A stretch of DNA of 64,000 nt from Runella rosea (GCF_003325355.1 NZ_CP030850.1:6213001-6277000), one strand, 5' to 3'; numbered from the stretch's first letter, positions 47,451 through 56,023 are shown. Notes: generated by a model from the letters alone, not told the origin. Numbers and translations are program-made.

Positions 47451-47793
47451 TTCCCCAAAAATCTCATCGCAGAGTAGTTTGAGTTGGGCTTGTTCGTTGT
47501 CGTCGATGGAGATAAAAATAACGCCCGAGTCTTTGAGGAGGTTTTTGGCCAGGCGCAGGCGTTTCTCCATGAAGGAGAGCCACTTAGAGTGGCGGTAGCC
47601 GTCTTCGCGGTCAATAAATCGGTCGTTGTACTTAAAGTCTTTGTTGCCGGTGTTGTAGGGCGGGTCAATGTAAATTACGTCAATCGTGCCCGCGTGGGTG
47701 TAGTTGAGTACGGTGAGGGCGTGGAGGTTGTCGCCTTCAATGAGGGAGTGGTTGGGCGTAGTGCTTTGGGTTGTTTCTGGAATTTGCGGGCGT

Positions 47794-47802
47794 GGGGGGG
47801 GG
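47794..47802 (-). repeat. nine-base G/C homopolymer, probable phase-variation tract
   Basis: Nine G on the plus strand (nine C in the coding strand) sit in a poorly conserved linker of mod, after the codons for NNESLT and before NHSLIEGDN. Slipped-strand changes here would switch the reading frame. The present length is out of frame. Confidence 0.85.
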
Positions 47803-48224
47803 TAAGTGACTCATTATTAGATAGTTGAATCTTGTTTGAACTAAAGTCAAAGGCTATCTGTGTCGAGGAAGAGCGAGTGCGAACACTTTCTCCGTGTTCC
47901 GTTTGTCCTTTTTCCGATTTCCCCAAAATCCGTTTTTCCGTTACTTCGTGCAGGATGGGCAGCTGGGTGCGGAGTTCTTCTTCTACGGTTTCGGGTTTAT
48001 TTTCCCAGACGAGGCCGTATTTTTTGCCGTTAAGGAGTTCGATAAGGGCGGCTTTTTCGTCGGAACTAAGGGTGTCGAGGGCTTTTATTTTTTGAGCGAG
48101 GTCGGCGTGATTCATTGAGGATAGTTGATACAAGTAAGAGTAACAAAACTACAAAATGCGGTTAATTTTTAAAACTTTGGGGGAGAATGGGCAAAACAAA
48201 TCGTAATTTTGGGGTGTTAAAAAG

Positions 48225-48257
48225 AGACCTGTAAAGTGTACAAAACCGTACAGGTCT
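48225..48257. repeat. 9-bp inverted repeat between mod and the reductase gene
   Basis: AGACCTGTA (48225-48233) and TACAGGTCT (48249-48257) are perfect inverted repeats with a 15-base spacer, just before the ATG at 48271 and 110 bases before mod. It could be an operator for either gene, or a 5' leader hairpin that hides the reductase start region. Confidence 0.4.
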
Positions 48258-48270
48258 TAAAATTAGAAAT

Positions 48271-49329
48271 ATGAAGTATTATCATCTAAAAGTAAAAGAA
48301 GTCATAAAAGAAACGGAAGAAGCCGTTACGATTGCGTTTTGGCATCCGTTGAGTGAAATGATTAAGTATAAGCCAGGGCAGTTTCTGACCTTGTTGGTGA
48401 CCGTCGACGGGCAGAAAGTACGGCGTTCTTACTCTATGAGTAGCTCGCCCCACACCGACACGGCCCCCGCCGTAACGGTCAAAAGAGTACCGGGTGGTTT
48501 GGTGTCTAACTGGCTCATCGACCACGTAAAAGTCGACGATTTCATTGAAGTGATAGAACCCATGGGGCATTTTATGGTCGAGCCAGATACCCGCAACGCC
48601 CGCACCGTGGTGCTGATAGGCGCGGGGAGTGGTATTACGCCGTTGATGTCGATTGCTAAGTCGCTTTTAAAAATAGAATCCGAAAGTCGCGTAATACTCT
48701 TGTACGGCAACCGCGATGAATCTTCGATTATCTTCAAGGCGCAACTAGCCGAAATGTCGCAGCAGTTTGGTGCTCGGTTTGTGTTAAAATATACCCTCAG
48801 TCAGCCAGTAAATGGTTGGGAAGGTCATGAAGGGAGATTGAACCGTCCGCATATTTTGAAGTTGTTGGAAGAAGTGGAAGACTTTGTTCCCACCGCAGCG
48901 GAGTATTATCTTTGTGGTCCAGAGGGGATGATGGCGGAAGCAAAAGAAGCGTTGTCGTTGTTGAAAGTGGCGGACGAAAAAGTTCATAAAGAAAGTTTCG
49001 GAACTGCTCATACGGTAGGGGAGGTAGTAGAGCAAGATGATGACGGTAGCCTCAAACCGCAGGAAATCACCGTTTTGTACGAAGGCAGTGAGTATAAATT
49101 TATGGTAGAGCCTCACCAAACGATTCTGGAAGCGGCGCTGGAATTGGACATTGATTTGCCTTATTCGTGTCAGGCGGGTATGTGTACGGCCTGCATGGGT
49201 AAATGCACCTCGGGTAAGGTGCACTTAGACGAGGACGACGGCCTGACCAAGTCGGAGCTAGCGGCGGGATATATTCTTACCTGCGTGGCGCATCCGTTGT
49301 CGAAGGATGTGGTGGTTGAAATCGAGTAA
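48271..49329 (+). CDS. PaaE-like ferredoxin/flavin reductase
   Basis: A 352-residue three-domain electron-transfer protein. The FAD domain has VRRSYSMSSSP, the NAD(P) domain has LIGAGSGITPLMSIA and YYLCGPEGMM, and the C-terminal plant-type 2Fe-2S domain has PYSCQAGMCTACMGKC plus a distant cysteine in GYILTCVAHP. The domain order matches PaaE, the reductase of phenylacetyl-CoA epoxidase, and related oxygenase reductases. The paaABCD genes are not in this window, so the electron acceptor is unknown. A GNAT gene follows after 45 bases. Confidence 0.92.
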   Translation: MKYYHLKVKEVIKETEEAVTIAFWHPLSEMIKYKPGQFLTLLVTVDGQKVRRSYSMSSSPHTDTAPAVTVKRVPGGLVSNWLIDHVKVDDFIEVIEPMGHFMVEPDTRNARTVVLIGAGSGITPLMSIAKSLLKIESESRVILLYGNRDESSIIFKAQLAEMSQQFGARFVLKYTLSQPVNGWEGHEGRLNRPHILKLLEEVEDFVPTAAEYYLCGPEGMMAEAKEALSLLKVADEKVHKESFGTAHTVGEVVEQDDDGSLKPQEITVLYEGSEYKFMVEPHQTILEAALELDIDLPYSCQAGMCTACMGKCTSGKVHLDEDDGLTKSELAAGYILTCVAHPLSKDVVVEIE

Positions 49330-49374
49330 ACCGGCACTTTTTTTGCCGTAATACATGAATTAACTGTTTCAAAG

Positions 49375-49824
49375 ATGGATATTACGTTTCGCACCTACGA
49401 ACTCAGTGACCGCACTGATTTGGAAGAAATTTTTTTACTGAATACCCCAAAGTATTTCGCTCCCGAAGAATTGGGGGATTTTTTGGAATACCTCGATATA
49501 TTCGGCGACGATTATGTGGTGGCAGTAGTGGATGGCCGAATCGTGGGTGGCGGCGGATATTGGATTCGCTCTTCCGACCATCAGGGAGGGCTTTCGTGGG
49601 CATTTTTACGTCCTGATTTTCAGGGAACAGGCGTAGGGAAAGCCCTTGCTGTATATCGAATTGAACAGATTAAAGCCTCAGGTGGAGCCAAAATGATTTT
49701 AGTAGAGACTTCCCAACACTCCTTTGGTTTTTACGAAAAACTCGGTTTTAAACTCCTTTCTCAACAGCCCGACTATTGGGCGCCAGGCATTGATTTATAC
49801 TCGGCGGTGCTGGAACTGGAGTAA
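49375..49824 (+). CDS. GNAT-family N-acetyltransferase
   Basis: A 149-residue acetyl-CoA-dependent acyltransferase. The cofactor-binding motif is RPDFQGTGVGKALAVYRIEQ and the C-terminal part has SQHSFGFYEKLGFK. The substrate cannot be inferred. It probably shares a transcript with the upstream reductase and ends at a strong terminator. Confidence 0.88.
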   Translation: MDITFRTYELSDRTDLEEIFLLNTPKYFAPEELGDFLEYLDIFGDDYVVAVVDGRIVGGGGYWIRSSDHQGGLSWAFLRPDFQGTGVGKALAVYRIEQIKASGGAKMILVETSQHSFGFYEKLGFKLLSQQPDYWAPGIDLYSAVLELE

Positions 49825-49865
49825 AGATGCTCCGATAAGTCATTAACAAATTTCTATCTATACAT

Positions 49866-49905
49866 AAAAAGCCGCGATGCAAAATGGTTGCAACGCGGCT
49901 TTTTT
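49866..49905. terminator. bidirectional terminator between the GNAT gene and htpG
   Basis: AAAAAGCCGCG-A-TGC (49866-49880) pairs with GCA-A-CGCGGCTTTTT (49890-49904) with one internal mismatch and a 9-base loop, flanked by A and T runs on both sides. Confidence 0.88.
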
Positions 49906-49966
49906 ATGCCGAATACTTCTTTAGCGTCTGACAGTTTAGAACAGTCGGACGCGGCGGCGTTATAAA

Positions 49967-51805
49967 TTACAATCTCGAAACAGCTTGCTGAACGAAGGCC
50001 GTCAGGTCGCTACCCGACAACATTCCCTGCGACAATAAGGCCAAGTTATAAGCGTGACGAATCAGGGCAGAGGCGTCTGATGGGTCAGTAGCGTTCAGGA
50101 CTTTTTGCGTAACGGGGTGGTTTGCGTTGATGGCCAAGTTGAGCATCGTCGGCATATCGCCAAACATTGATTTTTGCCCCGAGGTAGCTGCCATATCGTT
50201 CATACGACGAATAAACTCGGGAATCGTAATGACTACGGGCATTTCGTCCGTAGGCATGGCTTCAACCGTAATCGTGAGCTTAGGCGCTCCGCCAAGGGTT
50301 TCTTCAAACAGCTTTTTAGCGCGCTCTTCGTCGTCTTTTGAAAGTACACTTTCGAGCTTGATTTCTTTCTCAATCAGCTTATCCAACGTATCGGCATCGA
50401 CGCGCTTAATGCTGGTTTTCTCGATTTTGTACTCAATACCGTTGATAAAGTGCGGGTCAATGACGCTGTCAAAAATCAGTACATCGTAGCCGCGTTTTTG
50501 CGCAGATTGAATATAAGTGTCTTGCTTTTGCACGTCACTTGCGTACAGCCATACCACTGTGCCGCCTTTATCGGTTTGATTTTCTTTAACTTTTTCGGTG
50601 TATTCTTCAAACGTAAAGTGCTTACCAGCTAGGTTTTTAACGAGGCAGAATTCTTTGGCTTTTTCGCCGAATTTGTCGTCTGAAATCATACCATATTTTA
50701 CAAATAGTCCGATGTCATCAAACTTCTTCTCAAAACCTTCACGGTCGTTGCGGAAGATTTCAGAAAGCTTGTCGGCTACCTTACGCGTAATATATCCGTT
50801 GATTTTTTTTACGTTTGAATCCGACTGCAAATAACTGCGAGACACGTTGAGCGGAATATCTGGTGAGTCAATCACGCCATGGAGCAATTGTAAGAAATCG
50901 GGTACGACATCTTTTACCTCATCCGTGATAAACACCTGACGGCTATAGAGTTGGATTTTTTCCTTCTTGATGGAAAAGTCGTTTTTGAGTTTTGGAAAAT
51001 ACAAAACTCCCGTAAGATTGAACGGATAATCGACGTTGAGGTGAATCCAAAACAAAGGATCTTCGCTCATCGGGTGCAGTTCCTTGTAGAACGCAATGTA
51101 GTCTTCGTCTTTCAGTTCAGAAGGTTGCTTAGTCCAGATTGGATTCGGATTGTTGATGATTTTTTCGTCAAATTCAATCTCTACTGGCAGGAATTTGCCG
51201 TATTTCTCCAAAATCTCGTTGAGACGATATTTCATCAAAAACTCTTCCGAATCTTCGGCAATGTGCAGAATGATGTCGGTTCCTCGGTCTTCTTTTTGGG
51301 CGGGTTCGATGCTAAATTCTGTTGAGCCATCGCAGGTCCAGCGTACGGCTTCGGCACCTTCCTGAAAAGATTTTGTGATGATTTCGACTTCTCTCGCCAC
51401 CATGAACGAAGAATAAAATCCAAGTCCGAAGTTTCCGATGATGTTGCCGCGCGTGTCTTCTTTTTCTTTGTATTTCTCCACAAATTCGGCGGCTCCCGAA
51501 AACGCAATCTGATTGATATATTTTTTGATTTCGTCGGCCGTCATCCCGATACCTCGGTCGCTGATGGTAATGGTTTTGGCTTCTGCGTCCAGTTTTACCG
51601 TTACTTTCAGTTCGCCCAATTCACCATTGAATTCACCGAAACCTGCCAGTTTTTTGAGTTTTTGGGTGGCGTCTACGGCGTTAGAAACCAACTCACGCAA
51701 AAATATTTCGTGATCAGAATAGAGGAATTTTTTGATAATTGGGAAAATATTGTCGGTATGAATCGACAATTGACCTTTTTCGGCCGCTGATGTAGTTGCT
51801 TCCAT
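49967..51805 (-). CDS. htpG: Hsp90-family chaperone HtpG
   Basis: A 612-residue ATP-dependent cytosolic chaperone. The GHKL ATPase domain shows LRELVSNAVDATQKL, ISDRGIGMTADEI and IGNFGLGFYSSFMVA, and the middle domain has LNVSRSYLQSD. The C-terminus ends without a eukaryotic MEEVD tail. I use the ATG at 51805; an in-frame TTG lies two codons upstream. A perfect palindrome stands upstream at 51873-51895. Confidence 0.97.
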   Translation of the reverse strand: MEATTSAAEKGQLSIHTDNIFPIIKKFLYSDHEIFLRELVSNAVDATQKLKKLAGFGEFNGELGELKVTVKLDAEAKTITISDRGIGMTADEIKKYINQIAFSGAAEFVEKYKEKEDTRGNIIGNFGLGFYSSFMVAREVEIITKSFQEGAEAVRWTCDGSTEFSIEPAQKEDRGTDIILHIAEDSEEFLMKYRLNEILEKYGKFLPVEIEFDEKIINNPNPIWTKQPSELKDEDYIAFYKELHPMSEDPLFWIHLNVDYPFNLTGVLYFPKLKNDFSIKKEKIQLYSRQVFITDEVKDVVPDFLQLLHGVIDSPDIPLNVSRSYLQSDSNVKKINGYITRKVADKLSEIFRNDREGFEKKFDDIGLFVKYGMISDDKFGEKAKEFCLVKNLAGKHFTFEEYTEKVKENQTDKGGTVVWLYASDVQKQDTYIQSAQKRGYDVLIFDSVIDPHFINGIEYKIEKTSIKRVDADTLDKLIEKEIKLESVLSKDDEERAKKLFEETLGGAPKLTITVEAMPTDEMPVVITIPEFIRRMNDMAATSGQKSMFGDMPTMLNLAINANHPVTQKVLNATDPSDASALIRHAYNLALLSQGMLSGSDLTAFVQQAVSRL

Positions 51806-51872
51806 AATCAATGTTTAAGTGATTAAATGTTATGACGATTGACAACCAGTCAATTTTTATTCCAAGGCGTAG

Positions 51873-51895
51873 ATTTCTGACAGATTGTCAGAAAT
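51873..51895. promoter_or_regulatory. candidate heat-shock operator upstream of htpG
   Basis: ATTTCTGACA (51873-51882) and TGTCAGAAAT (51886-51895) form a perfect 10-bp inverted repeat with a 3-base spacer, 68-90 bases before htpG. It is unlike CIRCE. No U-tract follows on the minus strand, so it is a poor terminator for the upstream MutS-like gene. A sigma70-like TTGACT lies between it and the gene (minus strand, 51848-51853). Confidence 0.5.
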
Positions 51896-51934
51896 TAGTT
51901 ATCCTAAAGAAATAAGCGGTCATAAAAGGAAGCA

Positions 51935-53749
51935 TTACTGAATCTCAATCCCAATTTGGCGCATCAAGGCCGTGGCGTTGAACTCCCGACAAACCCCCTC
52001 TTGCAGGCGATAATCGAAGTGAAGCTGACCGTCGGCAAACGTCGAATAAAAGCTATAATTATGGATGTAATCATGCACCGACGACATCATTCCCAGTTCT
52101 AAATCGTGCGTGGAAACAAACCCTGAGCAGTGCAATAAATGCAGTTGCCGAATCAAGGCTTCCGCTCCTTTGTGACGGTCGACCGAATTGGTTCCTTTCA
52201 GGATTTCATCTAAAAAGTAAAAAACGGGAATGTGGGATGATTTGGCAAGTTGCAGCAACGCTTCCAACCGCTTGAGCTCGGCATAAAAAGAAGAGGTATT
52301 TTCTTCGAGTGAATCCTGCGTTCGCATACTTGTAAATACCCGAACGGGTGAACACGTAAAAGCCGCTGCACAAACCGTTGAGCCTGCCAGCGCAAGGACC
52401 GTGTTGAGGCTTAGTGTTCGTAAAAAAGTGCTTTTCCCAGACATATTGGACCCCGTAATGATGGCCGTTTGCCCCACATAGCTAAGCTCAAAATCATTAC
52501 AAACCCTTTTGTCGGGGTGTATTAACGGATGTCCCGCCTGTTGTGCTTTAAATTCAAAGGATTCGGAAGAAATTTCTGCAAACGGATATTGCGGATTAGC
52601 GTAGGAAAAACCCGCTAAACTGCACAAGGTCTCGATCTCACCCGCCACCGAGAGCCACTTGGCAAGGTCGTGGCGGTGCGTTTTTTTCCAAGCTTCCAGC
52701 TTCGTCATCCATTGCAAATCCCACAAAGTCGGCAGCCCGATGGCCAGCATGAAATAAGGATTAAGTCGAAAGTTGAGGCTTTCGGTGACGGATGCGAGGG
52801 TATCAATCTGCTTAGATGCCGTGGTGCTTCCTGATTGTAACTGATACTGAAGTTGTTTGAGTTTTACAGACTGAAAAGGTTGATTTTCAATCTTTTTGAG
52901 TAATACACCAAGGGCTTTTAGGGTGTCTACAATCCCCTGTGATTGCTCCGCATAGGCTTTGACCGAAGGATTTAATTTACTCAAAATAAAGCTATGGAAA
53001 CCCAACAAAAGGAGTACTACCGACCAAGGTATAAAGCCTGTAAATGCCCCGATAATGAAGCCGATGGTGAGCAACGGCAGCCAACGGAGTTTTTTCCATC
53101 TCAGTATGGACTCATTTTCACCCGCATGAAGCCAATGTTCCAAAAAATCAGTTGGTTCGGCAATTTGTTTTTCCAACCGGGCATTTGCTTCCAGCTCCTG
53201 GCGCCAATCCAGCAAAGGCGTAAGTTCTTGTATGGCTACCTGTCGCACCGCAATTTCGATTGGGTCGGCCGGGCCGAGCAGCCAATTGGCTAAAGTTTGC
53301 ATTCCTACCCGCGTGTGCGCTCGGTTGAGCAACTTAAACAAAGAATGAGGTCCAAAAATATCGAGGTCGTTGCTATAAATGTGGTTTTTGATGGAAAACT
53401 CCTCCCCCGTTTGGGGGCGAGAAAAACGCAAAGAAAGGCGCTCTGTTTCGTCGGCGTTGAGTGTGGTCAACGCACGGTGCAGCTTTAGTTGGTGTCTAGT
53501 GGCTTGATGCTTACGTAGAATAAAGGCGAAAATGACGAGCCCAACGCCCCCCGCCGTGACGGGAACCCACAAAGAAAAAGGGAGTAATTGCCAAACAGCC
53601 ACGATTGCCCCAATGAACACAATGAGGCGGATGGTCGAGAGTTGATTATAGGTTTTCTGAAAAGCGTCGGCCTGTTCTTTAAATTGGGCTTGACGATGAT
53701 GAAAAATTTCGGAAGGGGTCACGGCTGTTTTTGCCCGCAAAGGTAGCAA
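51935..53749 (-). CDS. MutS-family ATPase with N-terminal membrane helices
   Basis: A protein of about 604 residues that has the MutS core and ATPase domains but no mismatch-recognition domain. Two hydrophobic helices at about 40-82 and two more at about 225-260 indicate a membrane protein. Walker A is GSNMSGKSTFLR (about 433-444), the ABC-type signature region is QDSLEENTSSFYAELKRL, Walker B is VFYFLDEILKGTNSVDR and FVSTHDLEL is the switch. No ATG fits: the frame opens after a TAA with TTG at 53749, and GTG at 53722 is an alternative. Its role is unknown and probably not classical mismatch repair. Confidence 0.85.
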   Translation of the reverse strand: MLPLRAKTAVTPSEIFHHRQAQFKEQADAFQKTYNQLSTIRLIVFIGAIVAVWQLLPFSLWVPVTAGGVGLVIFAFILRKHQATRHQLKLHRALTTLNADETERLSLRFSRPQTGEEFSIKNHIYSNDLDIFGPHSLFKLLNRAHTRVGMQTLANWLLGPADPIEIAVRQVAIQELTPLLDWRQELEANARLEKQIAEPTDFLEHWLHAGENESILRWKKLRWLPLLTIGFIIGAFTGFIPWSVVLLLLGFHSFILSKLNPSVKAYAEQSQGIVDTLKALGVLLKKIENQPFQSVKLKQLQYQLQSGSTTASKQIDTLASVTESLNFRLNPYFMLAIGLPTLWDLQWMTKLEAWKKTHRHDLAKWLSVAGEIETLCSLAGFSYANPQYPFAEISSESFEFKAQQAGHPLIHPDKRVCNDFELSYVGQTAIITGSNMSGKSTFLRTLSLNTVLALAGSTVCAAAFTCSPVRVFTSMRTQDSLEENTSSFYAELKRLEALLQLAKSSHIPVFYFLDEILKGTNSVDRHKGAEALIRQLHLLHCSGFVSTHDLELGMMSSVHDYIHNYSFYSTFADGQLHFDYRLQEGVCREFNATALMRQIGIEIQ

Positions 53750-53788
53750 TACCCTTTCGGATTATCAGAACTCCTGCGATAAAATGGC

Positions 53789-54088
53789 TTAATTCAGCGA
53801 ATAAAGAGGCAGTTTTACAGCAGTAGCGGTATTGTTGAACATCAACTCGCTTATGGTCGCCTGCATATAGCCAATCAGCGGAAACTCGGCAATAATCTCC
53901 ATCACTTCTATGTCATTTTCGGCTTTGATAACGCACCACAACTTGGAGCGGTCGGAAGCGAGTGAATAAGAAGTTATTTTTCCCTTTTCCATCAACTTGT
54001 TGATTTTCAATCGTTGACGGGGGATTTTTGCGATAAATTCCTCCGTTGTTTCCTCAGGAAGAATAAACTCAACCATAAATTGGCTCAT
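53789..54088 (-). CDS. muconolactone isomerase-like small protein
   Basis: A 99-residue ferredoxin-like alpha/beta-barrel protein resembling muconolactone delta-isomerase, with MSQFMVEFILPEE at the start, LMEKGKITSYSLASDRSKLWCVI in the middle and EIIAEFPLIGYMQATISEL near the end. No other catechol-degradation genes are nearby, so the true role is uncertain. The gene ends 39 bases before the MutS-like start. Confidence 0.75.
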   Translation of the reverse strand: MSQFMVEFILPEETTEEFIAKIPRQRLKINKLMEKGKITSYSLASDRSKLWCVIKAENDIEVMEIIAEFPLIGYMQATISELMFNNTATAVKLPLYSLN

Positions 54089-54303
54089 ATTGGATGCAAG
54101 TTTGGGGGTGAATTATAAACTGCCTTATTAATCCACCTTGTATTGTTTAGGGCAAGAATATGTGGACTTCAACGTAACAGCCGTACGAATGAAATGGTTC
54201 GTAAGACTGTATTTGCTTCGTCAGAATTACGAAAGCAGACCAAAAAAATCATTTATTTTTTTGTTGTTTTGCGTTCTCAACCACTAAAACCATTGAATTT
54301 TTC

Positions 54304-54822
54304 ATGCCACTGCCCAGAAAAGCCAGCGAATCTCACACTATTATGACCGAAATGGTATTGCCCAATGATACCAATACCCTCAACAACCTAATGGGCGGGC
54401 GCTTGCTGCATTGGATGGATATTTGCGCGGCCATAACCGCTCAAAAACACGCCCACAGAACGGTCGTTACCGCTTCGGTAGATAATGTGTCGTTTGCTGA
54501 ACCCATTAAACTAGGAAATATTGTAACGTTTGAGGCGCAGGTAACGCGCGCTTTTACGTCTTCCATGGAAGTACACATCAAAGTAAGCGCGCAGAATCTT
54601 TCAGCGGGCGAAAAAGCCATTCATACCAACGCCGCTTTCTACACCTTTGTGGCTGTTGACCAAAGTGGTCGCCCGATTGAAGTTGCACCCGTAATTACCG
54701 AAACGGAAGAAGAAAAAGAACTGTTTCATAGCGCTTTGCGTCGCCGGCAGTTGCGCTTAGTATTGGCGGGGCGTATGAAACCGTCGGAAGCTACCGAGTT
54801 GAAAGCACTTTTTGGCGAATAA
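54304..54822 (+). CDS. acyl-CoA thioesterase (YciA/BFIT-like hotdog fold)
   Basis: A 172-residue cytosolic thioesterase hydrolysing acyl-CoA esters. The hotdog motif is NDTNTLNNLMGGRLLHWMD, with the catalytic Asp of the family at the end of that segment. ASVDNVSFAEPIKLG and VKVSAQNLSAGEKAI-like strands follow. It begins with a standard ATG and runs divergently from the isomerase-like gene. Confidence 0.93.
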   Translation: MPLPRKASESHTIMTEMVLPNDTNTLNNLMGGRLLHWMDICAAITAQKHAHRTVVTASVDNVSFAEPIKLGNIVTFEAQVTRAFTSSMEVHIKVSAQNLSAGEKAIHTNAAFYTFVAVDQSGRPIEVAPVITETEEEKELFHSALRRRQLRLVLAGRMKPSEATELKALFGE

Positions 54823-54826
54823 GCCA

Positions 54827-55120
54827 TCAAACCGTTCCTATTTTTCGTGATGAAAAGGCCAGGGGTTTTTCAGAAAAAAGCACCTTGGTCTTTGCCCATG
54901 TATCTTTGAATAATTCCGAGTTACGGTAGTTGTTCAAAGCGGTTGCATCGTCCCAATGACTGTTGGTGATGAAAACGTTGGGATGATCATAATCACTCAG
55001 CAACTCAAGGTGACGGCAGCCGGGCATGGCGCGAATCTTGTGTTTTGAGCGGTCAAAAATGTCTAAAAAATCATCGACTTTTTCGGGTTGAAAAGTCATA
55101 CGGACAATTCGTATAAGCAT
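54827..55120 (-). CDS. antibiotic biosynthesis monooxygenase-like (ABM) domain protein
   Basis: A 97-residue dimeric ferredoxin-like protein beginning MLIRIVRMTFQPEKVDDFLD, with PGCRHLELLSDYDHPNVFIT and SHWDDATALNNYRNSELF. This pattern is typical of ABM and quinol-monooxygenase-like proteins. Function is not known. It is convergent with the thioesterase, with only four bases between the stops. Confidence 0.85.
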   Translation of the reverse strand: MLIRIVRMTFQPEKVDDFLDIFDRSKHKIRAMPGCRHLELLSDYDHPNVFITNSHWDDATALNNYRNSELFKDTWAKTKVLFSEKPLAFSSRKIGTV

Positions 55121-55185
55121 GTCATGAGGAGGGTTGAGGAGTCAGTTCTGCATTCTGGTTTTTCACTTCTGGTTGCTTTCTGCGT

Positions 55186-55968
55186 TTATTTTCCCCGATA
55201 AACAGCCTTTCTTTTCTGTAAAAATGCCATAATTCCTTCGGAAGCGTCGTAAGTACGGCTTAGTTCATCCTGGCGCTCGGCTTCCAGTTCAAGCATTTGC
55301 TCCAGATTGGAATTAAGTGATTGATTAAGTACCTGTTTCATGGCCCCAATCGCCTTGGTGGGTGCATTTCGGTAATAACTTACGACTTCGCTCACGACCA
55401 AGTCCAACTCACTTGAAGGAACCGCACGGTAAATGAGACCCATTTGCACGGCTTCGACGGCCGAAACTTTTCGTCCGGTACTTGCCAACTCAAAAGCGCG
55501 TTGCATCCCGACCAATCGGGGCAAAAAGAATGTTGAACCGGCATCGGGCATCAGGCCGATGTTGACAAAAATCTGGCTCAAATAGGCTTCTTCAGAGGCG
55601 ATGACCACATCACAAGCGAGTGCTAAGGAGCATCCCGCCCCCGCTGCTACCCCGTTTAATCGGCAAATAACGGGTTTGGGAATGGAACGGATGGCCATAA
55701 TCATGGGATTGTAGTTGGTACGCAGTGAGTCGCCTAGACTTTTAGCCCCTGCCATTCCTTCTTTCAAATCGGCTCCTGAACAAAAGGCTTTTTCACCCGC
55801 ACCCGTAATGACCACTACCCGAACGGCATCGTCTTCGGCGGCGGCATTTATTGCAGCTGTAATATCTTGCAATAAACCTGGGCTGAGGGCATTGTAAACT
55901 TGAGGGCGATTGAGGGTGATGCGAGCTACGCCAGCAAACGGTTCAAATAAAATATTGTCGAAGTTCAT
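55186..55968 (-). CDS. enoyl-CoA hydratase/isomerase, PaaG-like
   Basis: A 260-residue crotonase-fold enzyme. The start is the ATG at 55968 (MNFDNILFEPFAGVARI); a longer reading from 56031 overlaps the upstream gene. The CoA-binding and oxyanion segments are AFCSGADLKEG and LNGVAAGAGCSLALA. NIGLMPDAGSTFFLPRLVG has one acidic residue at the active site, as in PaaG-type isomerases. A role in phenylacetate or fatty acid degradation is possible, and it fits the PaaE-like reductase 6 kb away, but the core paa genes are missing here. Confidence 0.88.
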   Translation of the reverse strand: MNFDNILFEPFAGVARITLNRPQVYNALSPGLLQDITAAINAAAEDDAVRVVVITGAGEKAFCSGADLKEGMAGAKSLGDSLRTNYNPMIMAIRSIPKPVICRLNGVAAGAGCSLALACDVVIASEEAYLSQIFVNIGLMPDAGSTFFLPRLVGMQRAFELASTGRKVSAVEAVQMGLIYRAVPSSELDLVVSEVVSYYRNAPTKAIGAMKQVLNQSLNSNLEQMLELEAERQDELSRTYDASEGIMAFLQKRKAVYRGK

Positions 55969-56023
55969 CGATAGGTTATTTACAGGATAAAGCAATAGTA
56001 AAACGTTGGTAACGAGAGGTTTG

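Larger units (their letters stand above)
46191..48115 (-). pseudogene. type III-like DNA methyltransferase (Mod), frame broken at a poly-C tract
   Basis: The whole gene runs from the ATG at 48115 (MNHADLAQKIKALDTL) to 46191, about 640 codons. It is a beta-class adenine methyltransferase: IDPPYNTGNKDF (motif IV) comes first and VLDFFAGSGTTLHAV (motif I) near the C-terminus, with the target-recognition region between. GLVWENKPETVEEELRTQLP is the usual N-terminal signature. The 48115 frame runs out of register at nine C (coding strand; 47794-47802) and ends at 47675. The downstream frame, NHSLIEGDNLHALTVL onward, has its first usable ATG only at 47570, after the DPPY motif, so that product would be inactive. 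Seven or ten C would join both parts. Phase variation is more likely than decay because every other motif is intact; a sequencing error is also possible. Confidence 0.88.

Noticed and set aside
47429-47668. 79-residue Thr/Ser/Lys-rich minus-strand frame
   Set aside because: It overlaps the DPPY part of mod in a shifted register; the mod frame carries the conserved motifs.
47675-47793. C-terminal tail of the first mod frame as a real small protein
   Set aside because: After the C run the sequence (PKALRPTTPSLKATTSTPS) is low-complexity out-of-frame mod, whereas the other register continues the family sequence.
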